NCBI GenBank assembly: GCA_963681505.1
Contig: OY811971.1
Location: 3,027,730-3,091,729 of the forward strand
Direction: 5' to 3'
DNA: 64,000 bases
Source of the DNA: Eunapius fragilis
Taxonomy: Eukaryota; Porifera; Demospongiae; Spongillida; Spongillidae
Numbering within the stretch: the first letter of the stretch is position 1; each line of letters opens with the position of its first letter. Of the stretch, positions 48,477-61,100 are shown piece after piece. The position numbers and the translations under genes are program-made. Below the pieces are notes generated by a model, which worked only from the letters and a program-made list of their open reading frames with translations, did not search any database and was not told the origin of the DNA.

Positions 48477-49437
48477 GGGTAGTCTCAGGTAAGTTCGGCA
48501 GGGGGGAGTGTTCGGCAATCTAAGATTCAAACGAGGTGCAACGGCTTAACCGAAGTGCAACAATTCCAACACAAGCTGGAAAATATTCTTCAATGAGTGT
48601 GTTCGCAACGAGCTAATTGTATGTTCTACGAAACGGTATTATTCGTGGATTATAATTTTTTTTGTTTACCTACACAGCCAAATCTTTACGATCTGTATCA
48701 GATATGTTAAAGCTTACAATCTGTACCAAAAGCGTTTATCATTCTGTTTCAGGTATGTTGAGTATTATCATTCTGATTCAGAATATTCCTTCAATATGTA
48801 AGGAACTGTAACGAATATCTGACTCAGGTTGTAGAACAATTGGGATCAGATATGTAATCATATCTGTACCAATCTGACAACATGTCTGAACCAGACAATT
48901 GGGGTAACTTACGAAGGTAAGCTACTATGTTAAAGTCAAATGCATCCATCGTCTGGAGGTCGTTTTGACACCACAAAGTGTCTCTACATATCATGCGCAG
49001 CGTACCATCGATATCGTTTAAAAAGTTTTCAACACCTCTTGTTTGCTACACCCTCGCCTCTCTGAAGAAAATACGCGAAGAGTTTCAAGTTATAACGAGG
49101 TTTGTGTCATAACTTTGGTAGTATTTTCAATCGAACAGACAACCAAAAACGATGTCAATCTATACAGGTGTACCGATCGTAATAGCTGTACTGAGGCCGC
49201 AGCAGGTCATTTTCTGTTAATTCGAGGGGGAAGCGATCAAATAAGCCCTGCCAGGCATGTAAAGTGGTGATTCTTGCGTGGGTAGTATAGCGGATGAATA
49301 TTGATGAAACCTTATCGACGACATGTTTACAAAAAGCAAACCACGTGACACGTGACACGTGTGAAAGATGGCGACGCGTAAGTGCTCTAATACTATTACC
49401 ATAGATATTCTACACAGAATATCTATGCATGTATACT

Positions 49438-49863
49438 CAGGGGCGGATACAGGATTTTCCAAAAGGGGGGTTTGGGACCCGAGATACGAAAAGCGGTGTG
49501 GGAAGGGGGGATAGGGGGGGGGGGGGGGGGGGGGGCTGTCCGCTTCAGGCCCGAGACGAAAATGGAGGGGGCCCGACACGAAAAGCGGGGGGGGGGGGGG
49601 GGGGGTGCTGTCCGCTTCAGGCCCGATACAAAAAGCGGGGTGTGTGTGTGTGTGTGTGTGTGGGGGGGGGGTGATGCTGTCTACTTAAGGCCCGCGATAC
49701 GCAAAGCGGAGGGGGGGGGGGGGGGGGGGGGGAGGTGCTGTCCGGCGCTTCAGTCCCGATACAAAAAGCGGGGAGTGGGGGGCTGCTTAGCAGAAGAGGG
49801 GGAGGTACCTTATATGAAAGGGGGAGTTGCAACCCCAAACCCCCCCCCCCGGATCCGCCTCTG
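49438..49863. mobile_element. G-rich non-autonomous TIR element, 5-bp TSD (copy B)
   Basis: Ends CAGGGGCGGATACAGG and CCGGATCCGCCTCTG as in 26367-26708, with ATACT duplicated at 49433-49437 and 49864-49868. The interior again has CTGTCCGCTTCAGGCCC units between G-runs, and one unit has gained a GT run (about 49638-49662). Confidence 0.85.
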
Positions 49864-49984
49864 ATACTCGTAACAATGCACGCATGTTAATGAGCTGAAA
49901 TTCTGCTCACAGCAGGCTTTTATTGTGAGCCTTGTGCTGAAACGTTTCCGTATAAAAGTCTATACACGTGAACTCAGAATCCTC

Positions 49985-51560
49985 ATGATCTGTGAGAGGC
50001 GCACGAAGGCCAAAGTTTGCAGCAAGTTGCAGAGATCGTGGCGCAGTCAACTGAACAGGCCAAAACAGAGATGCGCAAGCAGTATGGGTTGAGTGAGATT
50101 GAAAATCCTTTGTTTTCAATTCCAGCCGATTTATTTAGGTAAGCATCGCAGTTGGGATCCTCTAGCTTATTTGCTTGTCTTTTGTACAACATTAGGTATA
50201 TGCCTGTAGAAGTATTGCACACTAAACTGCTTGGTACTTGTAAGTATGTACTAAAGGAAGTAATGTCAGGGCTGTCAATAAGGCAAAAAAGTGAAGTTCT
50301 AGCAAGAGTCAAGGCTTTTAACACCTCTGGGTTTAAAACAAAAATGTTTGCCGGTTCTCCAAGTCATGGGGATTTTAAAGGATGGACCCAGATGGCAATG
50401 TTTATTGTGGGGCCATATCTATCAGAAGGACAGAAGAAAGTATATTTGTCATTATCCAAAGTAAGCAACTTTTGTTGACTTCATGCCATAATTTTTATAG
50501 GTTATTCAAATAGTTTACAGTGAATTCTTTACCACCTCACTGTACAATGAGTGGCAAAGACGTTGTCAAGATTCTGTTGATGCCATAAAGGAGCACATAC
50601 CAGCACTGTTAAAGAAACCAAAGACCATTCGAGATTATGGACCATGCTCTGCATTCTCTACTGAACGGTACTGTTACATGCTATACATACAAGTGTGCAA
50701 TATTTAACAGTTATTTTTGGTACATATAGGTTTGAATCTTTCAACTCATTGGTTCGAGGCTACAATATAGGCTAGCCCCAAGTCGGGACATAACACCTGC
50801 GCTATATTTGTAATGATGGCACGCATAGTACTGAAAGGTACAAAAAACTGTATGCATTTCTGAATTAATTGTTGTATTTATAATTTATTCTAGATGTGGA
50901 AATGGTACAAAGGAGTTTTTTTTTTCACCTTGTATGCAACATGTAATGTGCGGCATACCAATGATGGAACTGAATAAAGACCGTGATATATACAAAGTCG
51001 GAGCACCTCAAAAGGTATATTTTATTGTATTAGTGAAGCATTTCATGACAACATTATATTTTTAGGCAATACGACAAAAGTACACTCTATCAACATTACC
51101 ACTAAAAACTATTATCGACAGTCCAACTACTACACTTGGTGCTCTTCAGCATGATTCCCAGTTTGAGATCAGGCTTGAGGAGCTGGCTACCAGTGATACA
51201 GTAGAAGTGTTCAAGGCTGTCATTTCCAAGGATTCAACTCTTGTAAATCTGGGAGAATTCATCGAACTAATCACCCCCTATGACCAGGTACATGCAGTGG
51301 CTGCAACAATACTGGTGGAGCTGAATAACATGTTGCACAAACTTTCAGATACAGCATGGACTTCTAGCTACTTTCAACACACTCTCTGGCACCACACATT
51401 GTCTTGTTCAGGGCTTTCACTCTTGTGAGTCCACAGATGGTCAGCCCATTGCTGAACGAATACGACTGTCCCTTGTTCACACTGAGCAAGACAGTTTTCT
51501 GCATATCAAGTTCCAACGTCTTGAGATCAGTTTCAGTGATTCACGAGTGCAGATTCATGC
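49985..51560 (+). pseudogene. CACTA-like (tnp2-related) transposase remnant
   Basis: Exon-like blocks with GT-AG borders: to 50138 (AKTEMRKQYGLSEIENPLFS), 50196-50460 (YMPVEVLHTKLLGTCKYVLK... FKGWTQMAMFIVGPYL), 50501-50667 (EHIPALLKKPKTIRDYGPCS) and from 50731 (RFESFNSLVRGYN). A stop follows shortly after, and later blocks near 50896-51287 are disrupted. PVEVLHT-x-LLG and FESFN motifs are ones I associate with EnSpm/CACTA-like transposases of fungi and invertebrates. The family call is from memory of motifs and is uncertain. The N-terminal catalytic half is not seen. Confidence 0.5.
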
Positions 51561-51599
51561 AATTTTAAGACTGCAAGGGTGTGCTCAAAGAGTGGAAAG

Positions 51600-52940
51600 A
51601 CAGGACACTGTGTGCAATACATTTGTGTATTGTCATGACTGGAACAACCCTTTTTATTGCTGTAATGTATTTTGTGTTTATTAAAATTAATTTATTAATT
51701 CTGTTATAAACACGTATACTAGTAGTGGATAAACATTTCCTTATAAGGTGTACATATTTTATGATACATGTATGTAACATATATGAGCTACAGATATGTA
51801 AGAACATTATGTCCCAAAATGTAAGTACATATTTGTGACATAAAATTTGTTAACAGGGTATGTAACAGATTGTGTTGACATAGTTGAGACATACTCTGTT
51901 TACATATATGTGCCATATATGTTACGTAACTGTATCATAAAATACAATTTGGCTGTGTATATGTCTAATTTTCTATCAAAATGGCGCGTCAAACAGTGCG
52001 CAAGTGGTTTGAGGTACAAAAGGGGCAACCGATCATGAAGGAGACACGCTGTCCGAAGTAATATCTCTATGCTACTTAGGAATAGAACAGTTAGTATGTA
52101 ATACAATAAAGTATTTGACAATAGAGGATAGTGATACTTTCATGAAATTCGTAGGATGTCGAACACTCCAAGTACAATTCGTATTACGCGGGAGTCTTCG
52201 GCATGGGTGCCGAACACTCCAAATAAGGCAGAATATACAGTTATAACTTAAAATATCATCCTGCAACTTGGAAAGTTGACATGAATCTAAGCTGTGTGCG
52301 GCAGGTGTATCTAACGGTGGAAAGCAGTGTTCGGATGGGGGGGCGTGGGTCATTACAATATGAAGCCTAAAACTGTTGTGCATATCACAGTGTTTGTCCT
52401 AGATGATAAGATGTTATGAGTTTATATGTACTTTTATTTTCTTAGAGGACAGCTCTGGAGTCTTCTTGACAAGCACAGGCTTGGACTATGCATATAAAGT
52501 GAACTGTTTATTGTTTTTGTGTGATGGAGACCCATTGTATACGTATCATTTCATTTTTTATTACCCTGATAATTAGGGAGTAGCTAGATAGTACTTGCCA
52601 ATTCGGTTACTACTGCACTGTATTGACCAAACATGGTATGTAGTAAATTGTTCTTCACTGTTGAAAATTCAGGACTGAATGTAATGGATCTGTATGTGCT
52701 ACATAATAAACTATAAGTTGGCAAAAGAAGGCCTGCATCTGATAATGTATTTATGCTGAGTAAGCGTCAGCCTGCATAAACTGGCATAGGCCTGCCTTTG
52801 CCACACATGTCTAGAACATTCTTAGCTAGTACTATTTAAAGCTTTCAAATTACAGAGAGAGATGAGTTAAGGTATTGTGCATAGACCTAAGCAGCTATAT
52901 ACAGTTATTGTGTTCCCAAGGGTGCATGCCGTTCTTTACA
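51600..52940. other. AT-rich interior of the 4.9-kb element
   Basis: No coding sequence recognised. It contains CGAACACT repeats at about 52157 and 52208. Confidence 0.4.
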
Positions 52941-53144
52941 ATGGCCAGGCAGCCATACCTGAAATACTCTCCAGAGAGTATGGAATTGGCACTGAAAGAA
53001 GTTCGTGATGGTCGCATGTCTAGAAATGCAGCTTCAAAAGCATTTGGTGTGCCTCGGTCCACACTGTGTGTGGATGGAAAGACCCCAGAAGATAGACGAA
53101 TGGGCCCACCTTCAGTGCTTACAAAAGCTGAGGAGGCTATGTGA
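52941..53144 (+). CDS. psq-type helix-turn-helix ORF, truncated transposase N-terminus (67 aa)
   Basis: MARQPYLKYSPESMELALKE, then AVR-like VRDGRMSRNAASKAFGVPRS and RRMGPPSVLTKAEEA. This is the HTH_psq domain plus linker found at the N-terminus of pogo/Tigger-like transposases and related host proteins. The DDE domain is missing and the frame stops soon after, so it is either a relic or a captured DNA-binding module. It lies about 250 bp from the right TIR. Confidence 0.55.
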   Translation: MARQPYLKYSPESMELALKEVRDGRMSRNAASKAFGVPRSTLCVDGKTPEDRRMGPPSVLTKAEEAM

Positions 53145-53422
53145 ATAAATTGCTATGCCGAACACTGCCTAATTCTACTGCCGAATATACCTCGTGCGGT
53201 GCCGAACACTACCTAACGCGACATCAATTGATTTCAACCTCTATAATATTTACAGCAAATGGTAAATTGATTAAGTACTAATTTTTCATTATTCCACGAT
53301 CACTAAGGATCCCAAAGCACTAGCGTACTTAATATAATAAGCTCCTGTATCCGACATACATGTAGGTAAGTTTAACACTATGTCATACCGCGCAACTGCC
53401 GAACACTCCTGATCCCACCCTA

Positions 53423-53705
53423 TCTCTCGTCTATTTTGGCGCCCCCTCAACCCCGGGGACATATGCTCCCCCCGCCACCCCCCCCCCCCCCCCTCACTAT
53501 GCCACTGGGTATCCTTTTAGCTGATGTTGGTAGCATGTGAGAGAATGTGTCAGTGAGCGTGTACCATCCTGTTAGGGGGGGCCTAGCTATAGACGTGACG
53601 TGCATAATTGTGTGTGTGTGTAGGTTGTGTAGAGGTGGTGTTGCAGGGTGTAAAGGTGGTGTTGTAGGAGGTAGGGTGTTTTGTAGGGTGTGTTTGTCGA
53701 ATGAA
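53423..53705. repeat. Tail and minisatellite of duplicated unit (copy 3, inverted)
   Basis: Reverse complement of the start of the tail (GGCGCCCCCTCAACCCCGGG, ... CATCCTGTTAGG) and of a few minisatellite units (GTAGAGGTGGTGTTG). It shows that the inverted unit keeps the order ZNF, minisatellite, tail. Confidence 0.75.
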
Positions 53706-54228
53706 TGCACATTTAATTAGCCTGTAATCTTGTTTATAATAATACGTACCACCCAATTCAAGCAAAATGCGTAAGAATTTAATGATGTTGGATACTCTCT
53801 GATTGAGTTGGCAATAACTGAGTCCATAATACGATCTTTATGATAAATATATTCCATATTTACTTTGTCATGTAATATTAATTATAACTAGGTGCATAAA
53901 CGCACACAAACATGAAGTACTATATTTAGGGAAGAGCACACCATGGGGAAGAGGGCACACACCCCACCCCTCCCATCTGGCAAGGGGGTACTGGAAAGCT
54001 TCTCTCCGGTTTCTGATCAGACTCATGGTGTAACGGGAAAAGAATCTCATATAATTCCTGGCACCAACTAATGGGGCTGAACCTAAACCATCTGCATGCC
54101 CCACCCCCGTTTATTCATGTGATAGGGGTGAAGACATGAGTTGGAGTGAGTGCGGAATATTGGTCAGCCTATATCAGTGTTTTTAGCAAATTCATGATAT
54201 TTTTTGTTATGATCTCAGAACAAGGAAG

Positions 54229-54861
54229 ATGAGCACAGCTGCTAAGCAGTATGTGTGTTCTGAATGTGGGAAGGCATTTGGGCGAATGGGAAATCTCTCT
54301 AGCCACATGGTTGTCCATACAAAAGAAAAGAACTATCAGTGTTCTGAATGTGGAAAGGCATTTGGTCTTAAGGGAGATCTGAAGAAGCACATGGTTGTCC
54401 ATTCAAAAGAAAAGTACTATCAGTGTTCTAAATGTGCGAAGGCATTTGGTCGAAAGGGAGATCTGAAGAAGCACATTGCTGTCCATACAAAAGAAAAGAA
54501 CTATCAGTGTTCTAAATGTGGGAAGGCATTTGGTCGAAAGGACAGTCTGAAGAGTCACATGGTTGTCCACACAAGAGCCACATTATTCAAGTGTGCTATT
54601 TGCAACAAACAGTATTCCTACAGATCAAGTCTTAGATACCATATGATGGTCCACAGCAATGATCGACCTTATAAGTGTTTCTGCAGGCAATCTTTCAGGT
54701 CCATGTCTTCTTTGAAAAGGCATGGCAGAAAACACCTTGGTGAGAAGTTAAGATGTCCCTCTGAAGGATGTGACAAGAAATATGTGACCAAGAGGGGTTT
54801 GAAGCATCATCTCCAGCGCTGCTCCTACTCCCAAGATCCAACCACAATGACCAATGCATGA
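54229..54861 (+). CDS. C2H2 zinc-finger protein, 7 fingers (copy 3)
   Basis: Open from MSTAAKQYVC to DPTTMTNA. Four GKAFG-type fingers (two with CSKC in place of CSEC) and the three conserved C-terminal fingers. Contact residues of the four are RGNS, LGDK, RGDK and RDSS, none identical to copy 1. Linkers are TKEKN rather than TQEKN or TQVKN. The three shared fingers are much less changed. No disablement, while the linked ataxin-7-like copy 3 is broken. Confidence 0.85.
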   Translation: MSTAAKQYVCSECGKAFGRMGNLSSHMVVHTKEKNYQCSECGKAFGLKGDLKKHMVVHSKEKYYQCSKCAKAFGRKGDLKKHIAVHTKEKNYQCSKCGKAFGRKDSLKSHMVVHTRATLFKCAICNKQYSYRSSLRYHMMVHSNDRPYKCFCRQSFRSMSSLKRHGRKHLGEKLRCPSEGCDKKYVTKRGLKHHLQRCSYSQDPTTMTNA

Positions 54862-55814
54862 TTCATGCATACACAAGTAAACATACACTGCCACAGAACG
54901 TGAAACTGAATTTAATGGTTTCACCGAGTATGCAATATCCAAGTGCTTGATAGAGTAATTGTAACAGTATGGAACATGCATGTGTTACTACTGTAACACT
55001 TTACATGTGTACGTGTCTGCAGCAATTTGTTTCTGGTTGTGATGCATTGACAAGTGGGTGGGGCTTATAATTGTGGGCCAGCTCTTAGCTTACTACTTTT
55101 GGAGTGCACATGTTGTGTAATCAGTGAGAGGAAAAAAAGCTATATGTCGGGTAATTGTTAGTAATCGACTGATATTGTATAATTATGTGTACATTGTAAT
55201 TACATGCTGATGCTTGCACTTAGTCCCCATTCACTGCCATGATCCCAAAATGTGCTACTATCCTTCCAGCAACTTTTCTTTACTTGTAGCTAAGTATAAA
55301 TTCAAGTGTCTGATGGATAAATCCATAATATACATGTATAGGCACAATCCTGCATGGAAAAGCTATCCTTTGTGAAAATGCCGGCTACCCAGAATTGCTG
55401 CACACCATTACAATCTTGTGTGGTATAATAAAATATGTTTTGGTTGATTTCTTAATTTTTTTTAGGGCAAGCATGTTATTGCCAATGGCCATGAATGATT
55501 TGGTATTTGGAATAAAAATTTAATTCTGATGAAAAATCTGATTGTATTGTCTACTATTACCCTCCACACTGAAAAGCTGTGTGTGTGGTGTGAGTATTTT
55601 TTCATTGATGACGGTCTGTGGTGCTGAGTGAAACGTCTTTCAGATGGAAACCAAAACAAAACAGCAGACTCAACGAAACATGAGGATGATGTACAACACA
55701 CACCAAAAGCGAACCAGAGGTACAACACATGTGGGAAACTTGGGAGGGAGGTTGGAGGGGGGGAGGGGGGGGGGAAGAAACCATCTCTATAATATAATAT
55801 ATCATCTCATGACA

Positions 55815-58133
55815 TCATGTGATCTGTTGAGAGGGCAGGTAGGTTCTTTGGGGTAAGGAGGGACTATCCTGCAGATGAGATTGACTGTACACAAGAGGTG
55901 TTGGGGGGGAGTCTCTCTGGGAACTATCCTGGAGCTGCACATTGGCCGGAACGGGTGCCCTGACCTTTCCCACCATCTGCGCTGCCCCAGTTGCACCCAA
56001 GGTGGGCATAAGTTGACCTGGAAGCCCCAAGGGTACATTGCTTCCAATAGCATACCTCCCCGAGAGGACTGCACTGTGAGCACTGTGTGGCCGAACTGTG
56101 CCCAGCTGGTGGAGAGGTGGAAAGGAGGACAGGTGGTGCCCAGGCCCAGCAAACAGCTACTGCTGGTGCTGATGTGCAAGAAATGCTCTGTTGAGCATGG
56201 CATTTTCCGCCAGAGAGGAGGGACCAACGTTCATGTTGTTGCCTAGGTGAAACAAGTTATGGCGCATCACTTCATGGAGACTTTGATTATGTCGGCTCGT
56301 GACCTGATCCTCAGAGTTCAGTTGGCCTGGGTACCTGCTATTGTGGGTGTGGCCCTGCTGCTCCTGGTGTAAAACGTACATCCCAGGTGGGTGGGTGACA
56401 GTGTGTGTGGGCGTACTGCTTGCCAGCAGTTGTTGTGTTAGAGGTGACTGTGGAGGCTTAGTGTGAGGGTGGTGATGGTTAGAAGGTGCAAAGTTGAACC
56501 CTGCGCTGACTGCTGCTGGAGGTGGGGTGAGGGTGACTGTTGGGGGCGGGGCAATGAGGACTGCGATGTGCTGCTTATATCTTTCCATGGAAGGATGGGG
56601 AGGAGTTTGGGGATGGGGAGGAGGGGTGGAAGGGGAGTAGGTCTAGGAGTAATATGAATAATAACACATCTAACAAATTTACCCCAATACCTCCCTCTTG
56701 ACTCATCTTTACCCCGGATACAACCTAATCATTGAACTGTCTAATGCACAGTGAATATAACATGAATCTAATCCCAATTGATGCGTCTCCCAGTGAAGTG
56801 GTATGTGTGCGTGGGTCAAATCAATGCATTCAAGTTTACGAACCTTGTGTGGGGGCAATAAGTGCTCAGGTGACAAACCAGCAAGGAGGGGGGAGGAGGA
56901 GTCATCCCTTCTCTGTACGGCTGGCCTGTTCTCAGTTACTGTACGTAACTATGTACATGCACCACCAGCACCACAAAAACAAACAAACAAACAAACAAAC
57001 AAAAGAGACAGACAAACAATTTGGTAGCTCACAGCTAAGGGTTGAGGGAAGATGATGTCGCCAGGCAGTGTGTCCGGCTGCACCCTGCTTACAGCAGGAG
57101 TGGGGGTGGGGGTGGGGGTGACCCTAGCCTACTCACAGCAGGAGTAATAGTGGTGGTGGGGTGACCTTACAGCAGGAGTTGTGGTGGACCGTACTCACAG
57201 CAGGAGTGGGGGTGGGGGCGATTTGACACTGCTCTGACCAAACCATTCACCTGTGATTGACAAGGAAGCGGCCACAGCTATTGGAGAACGCATTGCTGCA
57301 TACGTTGTGTGCAGTGGAATGTGCGTACATGTAGTGTGGTGTGTATGTGTGGTGTGTGTGGTATGTGGTGTTCATGTGTACAGTGTTTACATGCGGGCAA
57401 CATGGATACATGGGCACATGTATGAACACCACTGACTCACCTGTTGTGCTGTCCTGATGGTCTGCCTTGGGTGATCTGTGCAAGTGATGATAACATGATT
57501 TTCACTTCCTCCATAACTCCCTCCTCCCTCTCCTCCCTCCTCCAGATGAGAGGGAAGAAGAGGTGAGAGGAGGGAGGAGGGGGTGGGAATGGAGGAGGGG
57601 GAGGGGATGGAGGATGGGGAGGGGAGGGAGTAGGGGGAGGAGGAGGGAGGGGAGGGAGGAGGGGGAGGAGGAGGAGGGAGGGGAGGGAGGAGGGGAGGAG
57701 GAGGAGGGAGGGGAGGGAGGAGGAAGGAGGGGAGAGGTGAGAGGGAAGGCGAGCTGAGAGATGAGAAAAGGTTAGAGGCGGTGAGAGTAGGGAGGTGGGG
57801 AGAGGAGGTGAGAGGAGGGAGGAGGGGGAGTGGAGGTGAGAGGAGACGTGGGAAGAAGACAGTCCAAAATCTTGCATGGAAGTGACCTGAGGCAATGCTT
57901 TCTATCCTCTTCAGAGAACACACCACAGTGATGCTCTGGATCATATTCTTATGGGAGAGTGGGTGTGGCCAGACAATGATGGGTGTTTAGGAGCGTGGCA
58001 GGTACCAAGGTTAGACAACAGGACAACATGGATAACCCTCAGCAAGCCAACCTCGAAATGTCGTTCACTTCTTCTCAGTTTCTCAGAGTGGAAGGTCAGA
58101 AGTTAGGAAGCCATTGTTGGGCAAAAACACACA
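55815..58133 (-). pseudogene. Ataxin-7-like copy 3, inverted, broken
   Basis: Minus strand. It starts inside the exon 3 equivalent at about 58133. Exon 4 (57948-57872) reads EYDPEHHCGVFSEEDRKHCL but its donor is ATTTTG, not GT. Exon 5 is missing and replaced by a purine-rich expansion. Exon 6 (57474-57441) is present, exon 7 (about 57300-57060) is frameshifted, exons 8-9 are missing, part of exon 10 remains (about 56940-56850), and exons 11-13 are missing. The last exon runs from about 56580 to the TGA at 55815 with a nonsense codon at 56159-56157 (CAG to TAG), otherwise in frame. Confidence 0.85.
57530..57850. repeat. Purine-rich GGAGG/GGAGGAG expansion
   Basis: A long run of GGAGGGGAGGGAGGAGGGGG-type sequence. 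It corresponds to the pyrimidine tract of intron 4 in the inverted copy, expanded several-fold relative to copy 1 (7940-8008). Confidence 0.8.
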
Positions 58134-61100
58134 AGCAGAATCCGCTCCCCATCCCCCCTCCTCTCACCTCTCCTCCCCTCCTCCCTCTTCCCCTCCCCTC
58201 ACCTCCTCTTCCCTCTTATCTCCTCCTATTTCATTACATCCACCCAGCCAGTCACAAAGCCAAGGTGGTTGGTCGCAGCAAGCCGTTCAACCAACTGTTG
58301 GAGCTTCATAGGCAGAGGAAGGAGCAGAAGAGGAAAGGGCAGGACCACCAACAGCTCCACTCCTTGGCCACCTCCCCTCTGAGGTTAGTGATGAGGGAGG
58401 GGTAAGGAGCAGGGAGGAGGGAGAAGAGGGGAGAGGGGAGGGAGGAGGGTAAGGAGCATGGGAGGAGAGGGAGGAGAGGGAGTAGAGGTTCACGAGGAGG
58501 AGTAATGGAGGAAGTGCAAATCATGTTATCATCACTTGCACAGATCACCCAAGGCAGACCATCAGGACAGCACAACAGGTGAGTCAGTGCTGTTCATACA
58601 TGTACATGTGCCCATGTATCCATGATGCCTGCATGAATGCACACACATGAACACCACATACCACACACACCACACATACACACTACACTACATATACGCG
58701 CATTCCACTGCACACAAACATATGCAGCAATACGTTCTCCAACAGCTGTGGCTGCTTCCTTGTCAGTCACAGAGGCTGGTTTGGTCAGAGCAGTGTCACC
58801 ACCACTCCTGCTGTGAGTAGGGCCACCATCACCCCCACCACCACTCCTGCTGTGAGTAGGGTGCAGTTGGACACACTGCCTGGCAACATCACCTTCCCTC
58901 AACCCTTAGCTGTGAGCTACCAAATTGTTTGCCTGTCTCTTTTGTTTGTTTGTTTGTTTTTGTGGTGGTGGTGGTGCATTGTTCCAAACTTCTGCCATGT
59001 GTGTGCTTGTCAATAGGTATACAAGGGGGGGAGTTACCTTAGGGTGATGGGGGCACGCAAATGATTGATACCACACATGCACATGGTTTGATGACTTGGT
59101 AATGTTTGGTTAGAACCACAACCTTGCTCATTTCCCTCCCTCCCTCACATTCCCTATCCTAGCTCCCTCACCTTCCTTCCTCTCTCCCTCCCCTTCGTCC
59201 CCCCTTTCCTCCCTCCTTTCATCTGCAGGTATGTCCCTTTAAATCACACCAAGTGTCCAAGACTATGGTGTTCTCCAGATGTCTTGATAACCTGTATTCT
59301 TCACTTGTTGGTTGTAAAGAGAGAGGAGGGAGTGCAAGGTAGATGGGGTGGAGGGATATTATGGCCTGGGGAAGAGGGCCTGACGGCAGACCTGATGATA
59401 TGGAGGCCTGGGGAAGAGGGGCCTGGGTGGGGGGTCCTAGCACTCATTGAAGCACCATTGTGTGCCTTTTAGGAAGAGACATTATGAGTCTGCAACAGTG
59501 GGGCGCAAAGCATAGCTCATGTGAGTGTCTGGTGACCTTTGGGGTTGTGGCCTATGGGGTGTGTGTATGTATGTGTTGTGTGTTTGCTCTGGTTGGTTGA
59601 CCTGTCTGCTTTCTTGCTTGGCAGGTAAACATAGTCAGAGAACATGCAGGCCAGCCGTACAGAGATGGGATGACTCCGCCTCCTTGCTGGTTTGTCACCT
59701 GAGCATTTATTGCCCTCAAGCTCCTTCCACCACCCCCTCCTCTCCCCTCCTCCCCATCCTATCCCGTCAACCAACTAATTCTGACCTCCCCCACTTCCAC
59801 AGCCACACCTTGTCACTGTACCACCAAGAAGGCTCTACGGATTGGCTAGAAGGGTTGCCATGGTGGGAGTGAGGAGGAGGTCCAATTATGATGATGGTTC
59901 AACAGCACATCACGACAGGCCTCATTGAGACTGCTATGGTGAAAGTGGTATGTGGGGGTCAGGATGACATTTTTCCCCTTCTTTTGATCTATCCCTTCCC
60001 TCATCCTCCCCTCCCCTCTCATCCATCTTTCCTCCTCCCCTCCCTCCCATCTCCTCCACCCCTCCCTTTATTTTGTTGGCCCTAATCACCTTGGCAGATA
60101 TGGTGTACCTCAACAAAAGGTGAGGTCCCTCCTTCCTCTTGGTTGCCATGTTAACTTCCCCCCCTTCTCTCTATTGCAGATGCCTTTAAATGGCATGGTG
60201 ATCTCGACGGCTTCTTCCATCCCGCCCCAGTACCATGCCCCCTTCCCACTCCAAGTCCCCACAGCAGTTTCAACTTGGTCACCACCTCCTCCTCCACCAG
60301 GGGCACCACCCACCTCCACCTCAGTCACCTCATGATAGCCACCTCCCCCATCCCCCTCACTCCTCTGTAAACTCCATGTGTCCTCACATAAGCAGGCTCC
60401 TCCCTCTAACACCAAGTACGTAATACACACACACACACACCCCACACACAAGCAAGCCCATCCCCTAGCACCAAGTATGAACAAGCACACACACATAAAC
60501 AGTATAGTCCATTATTTTTAAAGGTGCATGTTTCTGTACTTATGTACAGCTGGTGTGTTGGAATGCATATCAGTAGGATTCACTCGTCACTTTTACGTAT
60601 TTATTTTATGAAATCACAATAATTGTCCAAACTTTACGCTCCTAATACTGAGTTAATATCCATCCCCAAAACAGGCTTACGTAAGCTAGTACACGAGTAT
60701 TGTTTTTGGTCATTGAAGGGACCTACATTCAACAGTACATGTATCGACATTTAGGATTGGGCTACTGATAAGTACATACAAGGTTTACATCCTATTGATA
60801 CAGGCAGTACTTACCTTGGCCTCGATCCTAAATGATCTTGTACCACATTCATGTATTGTGTTAAATGTGCATCAAGTATCAAGTAAAATTATATTCTACC
60901 CCCAGGGGTGACATTCAGGATGACTTACAATTACTGCCAGTAGAGGTGTCAGATCACTTGGAAACGTCTCCAATAGCGTTACAGTAGTGTGAGAATTAAA
61001 CAAAGGTGGTTGATATATGCAATCGGTGTGGCCAAGTTGTTGTATTCTACTGGTAGGCACTTCAGAAGTTGAAATAATGATCCCTTACATTTCAAATAGG

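Larger units (their letters stand above)
48477..53420 (+). mobile_element. 4.9-kb DNA transposon with 24-bp TIRs and TA duplication
   Basis: The terminal 24 bases (48477-48500, and reverse complement of 53397-53420) match at 18 of 24 positions without gaps: GGGT..., TCAGG and GTTCGGCA are shared. Flanks are TA on both sides (48475-48476, 53421-53422); the empty site TTAATTATCTCTCG is seen, inverted, near 35905-35920. TGCCGAACACT or close variants recur at 48507, about 52157, 52208, 53154, 53198 and 53397, a subterminal-repeat pattern. Inside are CACTA-like transposase exons, a psq-type DNA-binding ORF and a nested G-rich element. Confidence 0.75.

Noticed and set aside
57387-57944. Minus-strand ORFs rich in Pro/Ser/Leu (also 8836-9243 and 29178-29639)
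   Set aside because: They arise from pyrimidine-rich introns of the ataxin-7-like copies and contain no conserved sequence.
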